Shown here piece after piece: positions 7,320 to 16,257 of a stretch of DNA of 64,000 nt. This stretch comes from Streptomyces xantholiticus. Lineage in GTDB: Bacteria > Actinomycetota > Actinomycetes > Streptomycetales > Streptomycetaceae. Position numbers and translations under genes: made by a program. Where the stretch lies: contig NZ_BMWB01000021.1 of NCBI RefSeq assembly GCF_014651015.1, forward strand, positions 1 to 64,000. The letters are read 5' to 3'. The notes under the pieces were generated by a model that was not told where the DNA came from, ran no database searches, and saw nothing but the letters and a program-made list of their open reading frames with translations. Each line of letters starts with the position of its first letter. Positions within the stretch are counted from its first letter, which is position 1.

Positions 7320-9170
7320 TCAGCCCAGCTTGGAGACGTCCCTGACGGCGCCCCTGTCGGCGCTCGTCGCCATCGCGGCGTAGGCGCGCAGCGCGGCGGA
7401 CACCTTGCGTTCCCGTGCCTTGGGGGCGTAGACGCCGCCCAGGGCCTCACGCCGGGACGCCAGCGTGGCGTCGTCGACGAGGAGCTCGATGATGCGGCCG
7501 GGGATGTCGATGCGGATGCGGTCGCCGTCCTCGACGAGCGCGATCGTGCCGCCCGAGGCCGCCTCCGGGGAGGCGTGGCCGATCGAGAGGCCGGACGTGC
7601 CGCCGGAGAAGCGGCCGTCGGTGATCAGGGCGCAGGTCTTGCCCAGGCCGCGGCCCTTGAGGAAGGACGTCGGGTAGAGCATCTCCTGCATGCCGGGGCC
7701 GCCCTTGGGACCCTCGTACCGGATGACCACCACATCGCCGTGGGTGACCTCCTTCTTGAGGATCTTGTCGACGGCCTCTTCCTGCGACTCGCACACCACG
7801 GCCGGGCCCTCGAAGGTCCAGATCGACTCGTCCACACCGGCGGTCTTCACGACACAGCCGTCGACGGCGAGGTTGCCGCGCAGCACCGCGAGACCGCCGT
7901 CCTTGGAGTACGCGTGCTCGGCGGAGCGGATGCAGCCGTTCTCGGCGTCGTCGTCCAGCGCCTCCCAGCGCTCGGACTGGGAGAAGGCCGTGGCGGACCG
8001 GACGCAGCCGGGCGCCGCGTGCCACAGTTCGACGGCCTCGGCGGACGGCGAACCGCCGCGCACGTCCCAGCTCTTGAGCCAGTCCGCGAGCGAGGGGCTG
8101 TGCACGGAGTGCACGTCCTCGTTCAGCAGGCCGGCGCGGTGCAGCTCGCCCAGCAGGGCGGGGATGCCGCCGGCCCGGTGGACGTCCTCCATGTAGTACG
8201 TGCGGTTCTTGGCGACGTTCGGCGCGACCTTGGCCAGGCAGGGAACCCGGCGCGAGACGGCGTCGATCTCGTCGAGGCCGAATTCGACGCCCGCCTCCTG
8301 GGCGGCGGCCAGCAGGTGAAGGATCGTGTTCGTCGAGCCGCCCATGGCGATGTCGAGGGCCATGGCGTTCTCGAACGCCGCGAAGGTGGCGACGTTGCGC
8401 GGCAGGACGGACTCGTCGCCCTGCTCGTAGTACCGCTTGGTGATGTCGACCACCGTCGCGGCGGCGTTCTCGTACAGCGCCTTGCGGGCGGTGTGGGTGG
8501 CGAGGACGGAGCCGTTGCCCGGCAGGGACAGACCGATGGCCTCGGTCAGGCAGTTCATCGAGTTGGCGGTGAACATGCCCGAGCAGGAGCCGCAGGTCGG
8601 GCAGGCGTTCTCCTCGATACGGAGGATGTCCTCGTCCGAGATCTTCTCGTTGACCGCGTCCGACATCGCGTCGACCAGGTCGAGCGTGCGGACGGTGCCG
8701 TCGACGAGCGTCGCCCGGCCGGACTCCATCGGGCCGCCGGAGACGAAGACGGTCGGGATGTTCAGCCGAAGGGCGGCGTTGAGCATGCCCGGGGTGATCT
8801 TGTCGCAGTTGGAGATGCAGATCAGGGCGTCCGCGCAGTGCGCCTCGACCATGTATTCGACCGAGTCGGCGATCAGGTCCCGGGAGGGCAGCGAGTAGAG
8901 CATGCCGCCGTGGCCCATGGCGATGCCGTCGTCGACGGCGATCGTGTTGAACTCGCGCGGCACGGCTCCTGCGGCCTTGATCGCCTCGGACACGATCCGG
9001 CCCACCGGGGCCAGATGCGTGTGCCCCGGGACGAACTCGGTGAAGGAGTTGGCGACGGCGACGATCGGCTTGCCGATGTCCTCGCTCGCTACGCCCGACG
9101 CCCGCATAAGGGCGCGGGCGCCCGCCATGTTGCGGCCGTGGGTGACAGTGCGGGACCTCAGCTCGGGCAT
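7320..9170 (-). CDS. ilvD: Dihydroxy-acid dehydratase
   Basis: Iron-sulfur dehydratase of branched-chain amino acid synthesis, turning 2,3-dihydroxy acids into 2-keto acids for Ile and Val (and CoA precursors). The 616-aa length is normal. Cluster-ligand motifs are visible: CISNCDKITPGM, then CPTCGSCSGMFTANSMNCL, and the C-terminal GRFSGGTSGLSIGHASPEAA. The start at ATG 9168-9170 (MPELRSRTVTHGRN) matches the usual N terminus, with AGGAGCGAGCG upstream. It is a monocistronic-looking gene converging on the kinase. Confidence 0.97.
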   Translation of the reverse strand: MPELRSRTVTHGRNMAGARALMRASGVASEDIGKPIVAVANSFTEFVPGHTHLAPVGRIVSEAIKAAGAVPREFNTIAVDDGIAMGHGGMLYSLPSRDLIADSVEYMVEAHCADALICISNCDKITPGMLNAALRLNIPTVFVSGGPMESGRATLVDGTVRTLDLVDAMSDAVNEKISDEDILRIEENACPTCGSCSGMFTANSMNCLTEAIGLSLPGNGSVLATHTARKALYENAAATVVDITKRYYEQGDESVLPRNVATFAAFENAMALDIAMGGSTNTILHLLAAAQEAGVEFGLDEIDAVSRRVPCLAKVAPNVAKNRTYYMEDVHRAGGIPALLGELHRAGLLNEDVHSVHSPSLADWLKSWDVRGGSPSAEAVELWHAAPGCVRSATAFSQSERWEALDDDAENGCIRSAEHAYSKDGGLAVLRGNLAVDGCVVKTAGVDESIWTFEGPAVVCESQEEAVDKILKKEVTHGDVVVIRYEGPKGGPGMQEMLYPTSFLKGRGLGKTCALITDGRFSGGTSGLSIGHASPEAASGGTIALVEDGDRIRIDIPGRIIELLVDDATLASRREALGGVYAPKARERKVSAALRAYAAMATSADRGAVRDVSKLG

Positions 9171-9274
9171 CGTCGCTCGCTCCTTAGGCGTCCTGAGGAC
9201 AGATGGGTCTGTAGTCGAGCGTACGCCGCCGCTCCAAGATCTGGACAGCTTGTCCGAAATGCGGGACGCCCGGC

Positions 9275-9919
9275 TCATTCCTCGGTCGCCTGCCCACCGG
9301 GGCCCACCGGGTCCCGCTCCGTGAGGTACCGCTGCAGCGTGGGCGCCACGATACGGATGATCTCCTCCGGATCCGCGGACGCCAGCGGATCGACCCGGAT
9401 CACGTACCGCAGGATCACGATGCCCACCATGTGGGAGGCGGCGAGCTCCGCCCGGAACTGGGGATCGGGTACGTCCAGCTCTCCCGCCACCCGCTCCAGC
9501 AGGTGCCGCAGCACGAAGCCCCGCAGCACCTTCGCCGCCGCCTCGTGCGTCAGCGCCGATCGGATGATCGCCAGCAGCGGGCCACGGGTCGCCGGGTTCT
9601 CCCAGATGCCGATGAAGAAGCGCGCCAGCCGCTCGCCGATGCCCGCCGCGCCCTGCCCGAGGATCTGCGGAACGACCAGCGCGGGCTCGAACGAGACCTC
9701 GATGGCGGCCGCGAAGACGTCGTCCTTGGTGCCGAAGTAGTGGTGGACGAGTGCCGCGTCCACCCCGGCCGCCCTGGCGATGCCGCGCATGGTCGTCTTG
9801 TCGTAGCCGCGCTCCGCGAACTCGGCACGGGCCGCCTGCAGGATGCGCTCCCGCGCCCCTGGCCCCTCCTCGGCCGCCCTACGGGCCGGACGCCCCCGCC
9901 CCCTGCGCTCCTGCGTCAT
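9275..9919 (-). CDS. TetR-family transcriptional regulator
   Basis: 214-aa one-component repressor. The basic N-terminal tail (QERRGRGRPARRAAEE) is followed by the TetR helix-turn-helix, about residues 25-70: RERILQAARAEFAERGYDKT, then MRGIARAAGVDAALVHHYFG with the usual YFGTKDD end. The C-terminal part is an all-helical ligand/dimer domain of the TetR_C_17-like type (inference). Its ATG overlaps the stop of the upstream isomerase-like gene by 4 nt, so they are co-translated. The target genes are unknown; the upstream partner is a candidate. Confidence 0.9.
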   Translation of the reverse strand: MTQERRGRGRPARRAAEEGPGARERILQAARAEFAERGYDKTTMRGIARAAGVDAALVHHYFGTKDDVFAAAIEVSFEPALVVPQILGQGAAGIGERLARFFIGIWENPATRGPLLAIIRSALTHEAAAKVLRGFVLRHLLERVAGELDVPDPQFRAELAASHMVGIVILRYVIRVDPLASADPEEIIRIVAPTLQRYLTERDPVGPGGQATEE

Positions 9920-10734
9920 GAGATGCGGCTGGCCGACGCCAGGTGCAGCCGCGTGAAGGCCAGCGCCTCCGCGAGGTCGGCCTCGCGTTCGGCGGCGGAC
10001 ATGGCGCGCCGGGTGTTGACCTCGATGACGACATGGCCGTCGAAGCCGGTGCGCGCCAGCCGCTCCAGCAGTTCTGCGCAGGGCTGGTCGCCGCGGCCCG
10101 GCACCAGGTGCTCGTCCTTGGCGGACCCCCGGCCGTCGGCCAGGTGCACATGCCCCAGCCGGTCCCCCATACGGTCGACCATCGCCATGGTGTCGGTGCG
10201 GGACGTCGCGGTGTGCGAGAGGTCGATCGTGAAGTGACGGTAGTCGTCCTTGGTGACGTCCCAGTCCGGGGCGTAGGCGAGCATCTCGCGGTCCCGGTAG
10301 CGCCACGGGTACATGTTCTCCACGGCGAAGCGCACGTCCGTCTCGTTCGCCATCCGCCATATCCCGCTGACGAAGTCGCGGGCGTACTGGCGCTGCCAGC
10401 GGAACGGCGGGTGCACGACCACCGTCGACGCGCCCAGCTTCTCGGCCGCGGCCCGCGCGCGCTGGAGCTTGACCCAGGGATCGGTGGACCACACCCGCTG
10501 CGTGATCAGCAGGCACGGTGCGTGGACCGCGTGGACGGGCATCCGGTGGTAGTCCGAGAGCCGACGCAGCGCCTCGATGTCCTGGCTCACCGGATCGGTC
10601 CACACCATGACCTCGACGCCGTCGTAGCCGAGGCGTGCGGCGACCTCGAAGGCTGTCGCCGTCGACTCCGGATAGACGGAAGCGGTCGACAGGACAACCT
10701 TCGCATCCGGGATACGCACGACTGGTTCTGCCAC
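9916..10734 (-). CDS. Sugar phosphate isomerase/epimerase-like TIM-barrel protein
   Basis: 272-aa xylose-isomerase-like (AP endonuclease 2 fold) protein. Seen: LGYDGVEVMVW near the start, VVHPPFRWQ, VRFAVENMYPW, TIDLSHTATSRTD, GHVHLADGRGSAKDEHLVPG and GFDGHVVIEVNTR. These carry the metal-binding Glu, Asp and His of the family. The substrate cannot be assigned. The start is taken as GTG at 10734, because the protein similarity begins right there; its ribosome site is weak. It is coupled to the TetR gene downstream (ATGA) and lies 22 bp after the Ppx/GppA gene, making a likely three-gene operon. Confidence 0.85.
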   Translation of the reverse strand: MAEPVVRIPDAKVVLSTASVYPESTATAFEVAARLGYDGVEVMVWTDPVSQDIEALRRLSDYHRMPVHAVHAPCLLITQRVWSTDPWVKLQRARAAAEKLGASTVVVHPPFRWQRQYARDFVSGIWRMANETDVRFAVENMYPWRYRDREMLAYAPDWDVTKDDYRHFTIDLSHTATSRTDTMAMVDRMGDRLGHVHLADGRGSAKDEHLVPGRGDQPCAELLERLARTGFDGHVVIEVNTRRAMSAAEREADLAEALAFTRLHLASASRIS

Positions 10735-10756
10735 GGAGACAGCGTACGGGGCAGAA

Positions 10757-11689
10757 CTAGGCAGTAGTGAGGTGATCGAGGCGGCGCAGGATGAGGCCCT
10801 CGCGCAGCGCCCACGGACAGATCTCCAGCTTCTCCACGCCGAAGAGGTCCATCGCACCCTCCGCCACCAGGGCTCCTGCGAGTATCTGGCGGGCCCGCCC
10901 CTCGGACACGCCGGGCAGCCCCGCACGCTGCTCCACGGTCATGCCTGCGAGCTTCGGCACCCACTCCTCCAGCGAACTGCGACTCAGATCACGCTGCACG
11001 TACAGCCCCTCCGCCGAGCGGGCCGCGCCCGCCATACGGGCCAGCTGCTTGAAGGTCTTGGATGTCGCCACGATGTGGTCCGGCTTTCCGAAGCGGCTGA
11101 ACTCCCCGACCGTACGGGCGATCTCTGCCCGCACATGGCGGCGCAGCGCCTTCACGTCCTGCATGTCCGGCGGGTCGCCCGGCAGCATCCCCGCGGTGAG
11201 CCGGCCGGCGCCGAGCGGCAGGGACACCGCCTTGTCCGGGTCCTCGTCCATTCCGTACGCGATCTCCAGGGAGCCGCCGCCGATGTCGAGGACGAGCAGC
11301 TTCCCGGCCGACCAGCCGTACCAGCGGCGGGCGGCGAGAAAGGTGAGACGGGCCTCCTCCTCGCCGCTGAGCACCGTCAGCACGACCCCGGTCTCGTCCT
11401 TGACCCGCCCCAGCACCGCGTCCGCGTTGGTGGCCTCGCGCACGGCGGAGGTCGCGAAGGCGAGGACCTCCTCGCAGCCCTTGTCCTCGGCGGCCTGGAG
11501 GGCGTCGGCGATCGTGTCGATGAGACGGTCGATCCCGTGGGGGCCGATCGCCCCGTCCGCGTCGAGCAGCTCCGCGAGGCGCAGTTCGGCCTTGTGGGAA
11601 TGGGCAGGCAGCGGCCGCGCACCGGGGTGGGCATCCACCGCCAACAGGTGAACAGTGTTCGAACCGACGTCGAGGACTCCGAGTCTCAT
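10757..11689 (-). CDS. Ppx/GppA exopolyphosphatase-family phosphatase
   Basis: 310-aa actin-like-fold phosphatase acting on polyphosphate and/or pppGpp. Motifs: phosphate-1 loop MRLGVLDVGSNTVHLL at the N terminus, then FATSAVREATNAD, LSGEEEARLTFLAARRW, the second phosphate loop VLDIGGGSLEIAYG, and LPLGAGRL. Actinobacteria usually have two short Ppx proteins without the C-terminal HD part, and this length fits them. It probably links stringent response or phosphate storage to metabolism (family knowledge). Start ATG 11689. It is divergent from the gene at 11730, with only 40 bp between the starts. Confidence 0.93.
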   Translation of the reverse strand: MRLGVLDVGSNTVHLLAVDAHPGARPLPAHSHKAELRLAELLDADGAIGPHGIDRLIDTIADALQAAEDKGCEEVLAFATSAVREATNADAVLGRVKDETGVVLTVLSGEEEARLTFLAARRWYGWSAGKLLVLDIGGGSLEIAYGMDEDPDKAVSLPLGAGRLTAGMLPGDPPDMQDVKALRRHVRAEIARTVGEFSRFGKPDHIVATSKTFKQLARMAGAARSAEGLYVQRDLSRSSLEEWVPKLAGMTVEQRAGLPGVSEGRARQILAGALVAEGAMDLFGVEKLEICPWALREGLILRRLDHLTTA

Positions 11690-11729
11690 GGGCGGAACGC
11701 TACTGCGGCCGCACGCATACGCTGGACCT

Positions 11730-12542
11730 GTGCCAAAGACGAAAAAGGCGAAGCCGGGCAAAGCCAACCCGTTGACGAAGATCGAAGCAGACGAGAAGGG
11801 TTTGGACTTCGCCCGCGCATGGGTGGAGTTCCCCGACCCTGCGGACGACGAACAGGTCTTCCGCTGCGACCTGACCTGGCTGACCTCGCGCTGGACCTGC
11901 ATCTTCGGCAGCGGCTGCCAGGGCATCCAGGCGGGGCGCGCGGACGACGGCTGCTGCACGCTCGGGGCGCACTTCTCCGACGAGGAGGACGAGCAGCGGG
12001 TCGCCGGGCACGTGGACCGCCTCACACCGGAGGTGTGGCAGTTCCACGACGTCGGCACCAGCACGGGCTGGGTGCAGGAGGACGAGAACGACGGCGAGCG
12101 TCAGACCCGGCGCTGGGAGGGCTCGTGCATCTTCCAGAACCGCCCCGGCTTCGCGGGCGGCGCAGGCTGCGCCCTGCACATCCTGGCGCTGCGTGAGGGC
12201 CGCGAGCCGCTGGAGACCAAGCCGGACGTGTGCTGGCAACTACCGGTGCGGCGCACGTACGACTGGATCGACCGGCCCGACGACACACGCGTCCTCCAGG
12301 TCTCCATCGGCGAGTACGACCGCCGCGGATGGGGTCCGGGCGGCCACGACCTGCACTGGTGGTGCACCTCCGCGACCTCCGCCCACGGCGCCGGGGACCC
12401 GGTGTACGTCACCTACCGCCCGGAACTCACGGAACTGATGGGCAAGGCGGCGTACGACGTCCTCGCCGAGCTCTGCGAAGCCCGTCTGGCCTCGGCCCTT
12501 CCCCTCGTGGCCCCTCACCCGGCCGACCCGACGGCGGGGTGA
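11730..12542 (+). CDS. Conserved hypothetical protein with Cys-rich core
   Basis: 270 aa, no confident family. The basic N terminus VPKTKKAKPGKANPLTK is followed by a soluble domain. A Cys cluster stands out: FRCDLTWLTSRWTCIFG, SGCQGIQAGRADDGCC, then SCIFQNRPGFAGGAGCALH and DVCW. The spacing suggests a metal or Fe-S-binding site like the zinc/iron-chelating proteins of the YkgJ/UPF0153 type (inference). The GTG at 11730 is preferred because upstream residues overlap the divergent ppx promoter. Acidic stretches such as DEEDEQR and EDENDGE are present. No membrane segment is seen. Confidence 0.8.
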   Translation: MPKTKKAKPGKANPLTKIEADEKGLDFARAWVEFPDPADDEQVFRCDLTWLTSRWTCIFGSGCQGIQAGRADDGCCTLGAHFSDEEDEQRVAGHVDRLTPEVWQFHDVGTSTGWVQEDENDGERQTRRWEGSCIFQNRPGFAGGAGCALHILALREGREPLETKPDVCWQLPVRRTYDWIDRPDDTRVLQVSIGEYDRRGWGPGGHDLHWWCTSATSAHGAGDPVYVTYRPELTELMGKAAYDVLAELCEARLASALPLVAPHPADPTAG

Positions 12543-12903
12543 CGGACGTCGTCACGACCGGAGGGGGCGGGCCGCCGCGCGGCCGTTCCCCCTGCCCACC
12601 CCTTGCCGAACCGCGGCTCCGCCGCGGACCTGTTTGGGCGCCGGACAGGCTGAATCGGCCGCTGTCGCGGCAACCGGCCTCGCCGGAGACCCCCGCCGCG
12701 TCCAGGTCGTAGGAGGTCCCGCGCGCGGGGTTACGGGTGGGGTCCCCCCAGGACGCCGGGACAAGGGGTGGGGTCGCCGGCACACCGCGCCCGTCCGGCG
12801 GGCGGTGCCTCTGGAGCCCGGGGCCCGGGACCGGCTCCGAACGGGGCCCGGGGCCGAAAGGGGCGCGGTGGGGGAAGTCACCTTCGGCCACCCGCCACCC
12901 ACG
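12539..12903. other. Noncoding, very GC-rich intergenic stretch with a small hairpin
   Basis: There is about 360 bp between two convergent genes. A short hairpin (arm GTGACG 12539-12544, complement 12550-12555) overlaps the stop codon of the upstream gene and may terminate it weakly. The rest is G/C-rich with loose repeats of GGGG and GCCGG. I see no convincing gene or RNA in it. Confidence 0.5.
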
Positions 12904-14586
12904 TCAGCCCGCCGGCGGCGGCGTCGCCGGACCCGAAGGCGGTTCCGCCGTCGGGTCCGGCAGGGTCGGGTCCGGGGGCGGCGACGTCGGGCTGGAGGAA
13001 GGCGGGCCCGACGGCGGCGTCGGGTCCGGGTCGGACGACGACGGCGGCGGGCTCGACGGCGTCGTGGGATCCGGGTCCGGCGAGGAGGACGACGACGGCG
13101 GGCTCGCCACGTCGCCGTAGCCACGGATCGACACGACCGCCCCAGCAGGATCGATGCCCACCCGGGCCACCCACGGCCCCGCCGGCTCGCGCGAGTGGTC
13201 GACGATCACGTACAGGCTGATCGTTTCGCCGGGGTTCAGCGTGCCGGACGTCTGGCTCAGATAGAGCCAGCCGGCGCCCGCCCACGCCCCCCACCGCACC
13301 GGCGCTCCGCCCGACGCGGTGAGCGTGATGCGCGTGCTGTCACCGGCCGGTTCCGCCTCGACCGTGATCCGGCCGGGACCGGGCTGCCCCGGGACGGACG
13401 GCGACATGGGTCCGTCGGTGCTGATGACCTCGACCGCGACGTCCGGCGAGCGCCGGTTCGCGGAGAAACGCGGGTCCGGCGTCGCGCTCGCGTTGCCGGC
13501 GTTCTCGTAGTGGTCGTACGGGTCGGCAGCCGCCCCGACCCCGTTCGCCCGCTCGTCCGCGCCGGCCGAGGGCCCGTGCGCCTCCCCGGTCAGCGGTGCG
13601 CCCCGGTACGCCGCCCACAGGGCGAGCACGGGGGCCGCCACGACCGTGGCCACGACCGTCGTCGTGACGGCCCGGGCACGCAGCCGGTCCCGCCGTGCCG
13701 CATGGTCCTTGGGGTCGAGGGGAAAGCCGCCCGGGCCGAAGCGCGGCCCTCCCGCCCGCGTCCTCGGCACGTGCAGCATGGCCATGTACACGGCCGCCCG
13801 CGGTGCCTCGACCAACGGCAGCGCGGCCGGCGTGACGGCGGAGCCGGGCCACGGCCCGCCCGCGCCGGCACGCTCCGCGGCGCGTCGGCAGCGCGGGCAG
13901 TCGTCGACGTGCCGTACGAGTTCCTGGCGCAGCGCCGCCGAGAGCAGCACGCGTTTGTCGCCGGTGAGCCGGCCGACGGCCGGGCAGTTGCCCGTCTCGA
14001 CGACGGCGAGCGCGGCACGGGTCCGCTCGACCTCGCAGGCCGCGGCCGCCAGGAGCTGCCGGGTGGCCGTGTGCTCCGCGCCGAGGACCGCGGCGACCTG
14101 GCCGGCCTCGAGCCCGTGCCGTACGGCGAGTTCGAGCGCCTCACGCTGCTCGGGTGTGGTACCGGCGGCCTCCGGCCAGGCCAGCAGGGCCAGTTCGGCA
14201 CGCCGCTGTGCAACCTCCGTCGGCACGCGGGGCGCGGGCTCCTGCGTGGCGGCGGGCCGCCCGGTGTGCGCGCCCTGCCTTCTGCGCCGCTGTTCGCTCA
14301 GCCGGCGCAGGCAGGCCCACCGCGCGAGCGCGTACATCCAGGCCTTCCGCCCGGCCGTGCCGGCCGGGCAGCGCCCGTGCTGGCGTTCGGCGATGGCGAG
14401 CACGTCACCGAGGACCGCCGTGGCCGCGTCGTGGTCGCACAGCACGGACAGGCAGTAGGTGAACAGGCCGTCCAGGTACGGCTCGTAACGTGCGGGCGGG
14501 CGTCCGGGCCTCGTACGGGGCGCGCGCCCGTGCGCCCGGTGTGCACCGGTGGTGTGGGTAGGGGGTTCCAGCCTGCTGCTCGTCAC
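12904..14586 (-). CDS. Sigma-like / zinc anti-sigma-like / BACON-like membrane fusion protein
   Basis: 560 aa with an unusual order. Residues about 33-95 look like sigma-70 region 2 (YEPYLDGLFTYCLSVLCDHD, then AWMYALARWACLRRLSEQRR). Residues about 125-185 look like region 4 (TTPEQREALELAVRHGLEAG, VAAVLGAEHTATRQLL). A zinc anti-sigma motif HxxxCxxC follows at H226, C230, C233. One membrane span is at about 307-328. Outside are a BACON-like beta domain (about 385-490, with SGTLNPGETISLYVIVDHS) and a Pro/Ser/Asp tail (495-560). The assignment is by visual motif, not profile search. It is divergent from radA. I infer a membrane-tethered regulator, or a degenerate sigma factor. Confidence 0.78.
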   Translation of the reverse strand: MTSSRLEPPTHTTGAHRAHGRAPRTRPGRPPARYEPYLDGLFTYCLSVLCDHDAATAVLGDVLAIAERQHGRCPAGTAGRKAWMYALARWACLRRLSEQRRRRQGAHTGRPAATQEPAPRVPTEVAQRRAELALLAWPEAAGTTPEQREALELAVRHGLEAGQVAAVLGAEHTATRQLLAAAACEVERTRAALAVVETGNCPAVGRLTGDKRVLLSAALRQELVRHVDDCPRCRRAAERAGAGGPWPGSAVTPAALPLVEAPRAAVYMAMLHVPRTRAGGPRFGPGGFPLDPKDHAARRDRLRARAVTTTVVATVVAAPVLALWAAYRGAPLTGEAHGPSAGADERANGVGAAADPYDHYENAGNASATPDPRFSANRRSPDVAVEVISTDGPMSPSVPGQPGPGRITVEAEPAGDSTRITLTASGGAPVRWGAWAGAGWLYLSQTSGTLNPGETISLYVIVDHSREPAGPWVARVGIDPAGAVVSIRGYGDVASPPSSSSSPDPDPTTPSSPPPSSSDPDPTPPSGPPSSSPTSPPPDPTLPDPTAEPPSGPATPPPAG

Positions 14587-14770
14587 TCCGTGACCGTAGG
14601 GGCAGGAACACGACCCGTTCGCACCGCTTGAGTACTTTTAATCCCTACGGGTGAACAGTTCCCTCGAAGGGGGACAGGAATACCGATTCCGGCCCGAATA
14701 CTGCTCCGGATGCCGGTCCCCCTTCCGGTGGAACGACAGCGCTGTCGGTGGTGACCGTTACGGTTTGCGC

Positions 14771-16213
14771 ATGGCTGCCCGTACGAAATCCGCGAAGGAC
14801 CGGCCGTCCTACCGCTGCACCGAGTGCGGCTGGACCACCGTCAAGTGGCTCGGCCGCTGCCCCGAGTGCCAGGCCTGGGGCACGGTCGAGGAGTACGGCG
14901 CGCCCGCCGTCCGCACCACCGCGGTCGGCCGGGTCTCCACCGCCGCCCTGCCCATCGGGCAGATCGACGGCCGGCAGGCGACCGCACGCTCCACCGGCGT
15001 CGACGAACTGGACCGGGTGCTCGGCGGAGGCCTGGTCCCCGGTGCCGTGGTGCTGCTCGCCGGGGAGCCGGGCGTCGGCAAGTCGACGCTGCTGCTCGAC
15101 GTCGCGGCGAAGGCGGCGAGCGACGAGCACCGCACCCTCTATGTGACGGGCGAGGAGTCCGCGAGCCAGGTCCGGCTGCGCGCCGACCGGATCAACGCCG
15201 TGCACGACCACCTGTATCTGGCTGCCGAGACCGACCTGTCCGCCGTGCTGGGCCATCTCGACGCGGTCAAGCCGTCGCTGCTGATCCTGGACTCCGTGCA
15301 GACCGTGGCCTCTCCGGAGATCGACGGCGCCCCCGGCGGCATGGCGCAGGTCAGGGAGGTCGCGGGCGCGCTGATCCGCGCCTCCAAGGACCGCGGCATG
15401 TCGACGCTCCTCGTCGGCCATGTGACCAAGGACGGCGCGATCGCGGGACCCCGGCTGCTGGAGCACCTCGTGGACGTGGTGCTGCACTTCGAGGGCGACC
15501 GCCATGCCCGGCTGCGGCTGGTCCGCGGTGTGAAGAACCGCTACGGCACGACCGACGAGGTCGGCTGCTTCGAGCTGCACGACGAAGGCATCACCGGCCT
15601 CGCCGACCCCTCCGGCCTCTTCCTGACCCGCCGCGACGAGCCGGTCCCCGGCACCTGCCTGACCGTGACCCTGGAGGGTCGACGACCTCTGGTCGCCGAG
15701 GTGCAGGCGCTGACCGTCGAGTCCCAGATCCCTTCCCCCCGGCGCACCACGTCCGGTCTGGAGACCTCGAGGGTGTCGATGATGCTGGCCGTGCTCGAGC
15801 AGCGGGGCCGGATCAGCGCCCTCGGCAAGCGCGACATCTACAGCGCCACGGTCGGCGGCGTGAAGCTCTCGGAGCCGGCCGCGGACCTGGCGATCGCGCT
15901 CGCGCTCGCTTCGGCCGCGAGCGACAGTCCGCTGCCCAAGAACCTGGTCGCGATCGGCGAGGTCGGCCTCGCGGGCGAGGTCAGGCGGGTCACGGGCGTC
16001 CAGCGCAGGCTGGCGGAGGCGCACCGGCTGGGCTTCACGCACGCGCTGGTCCCCTCGGATCCCGGGAAGATTCCGGCCGGTATGAGGGTCACCGAGGTCG
16101 CCGACGTGGGCGACGCCCTACGGGTGCTGCCGAGGGGCCGTCAGGGGGGCTCCGGCGACGCCTCGCGCAGAGAGCGGGCGGAGGCCCCACGGGAGGAGGA
16201 GGCTCGCCGGTAG
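14771..16213 (+). CDS. radA: DNA repair protein RadA (Sms)
   Basis: 480-aa RecA-like ATPase that drives branch migration during homologous recombination. A four-Cys zinc finger lies at C16, C19, C30, C33. Walker A is GEPGVGKST (98-106), the RadA-specific KNRYG motif is at 255-259, and a Lon-like C-terminal domain includes DLAIALALASAAS. Start ATG 14771 (MAARTKSAKDRPSYRC). It is followed after 44 nt by disA in the same direction. RadA and DisA act together at branched DNA in other bacteria, and the linkage here fits that. The promoter lies in the 184-bp divergent gap to 14586. Confidence 0.96.
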   Translation: MAARTKSAKDRPSYRCTECGWTTVKWLGRCPECQAWGTVEEYGAPAVRTTAVGRVSTAALPIGQIDGRQATARSTGVDELDRVLGGGLVPGAVVLLAGEPGVGKSTLLLDVAAKAASDEHRTLYVTGEESASQVRLRADRINAVHDHLYLAAETDLSAVLGHLDAVKPSLLILDSVQTVASPEIDGAPGGMAQVREVAGALIRASKDRGMSTLLVGHVTKDGAIAGPRLLEHLVDVVLHFEGDRHARLRLVRGVKNRYGTTDEVGCFELHDEGITGLADPSGLFLTRRDEPVPGTCLTVTLEGRRPLVAEVQALTVESQIPSPRRTTSGLETSRVSMMLAVLEQRGRISALGKRDIYSATVGGVKLSEPAADLAIALALASAASDSPLPKNLVAIGEVGLAGEVRRVTGVQRRLAEAHRLGFTHALVPSDPGKIPAGMRVTEVADVGDALRVLPRGRQGGSGDASRRERAEAPREEEARR

Positions 16214-16257
16214 ACTTTGCCCTGGTCTCGCCCACCCGTACGAGCCGGAGGAGTGCA

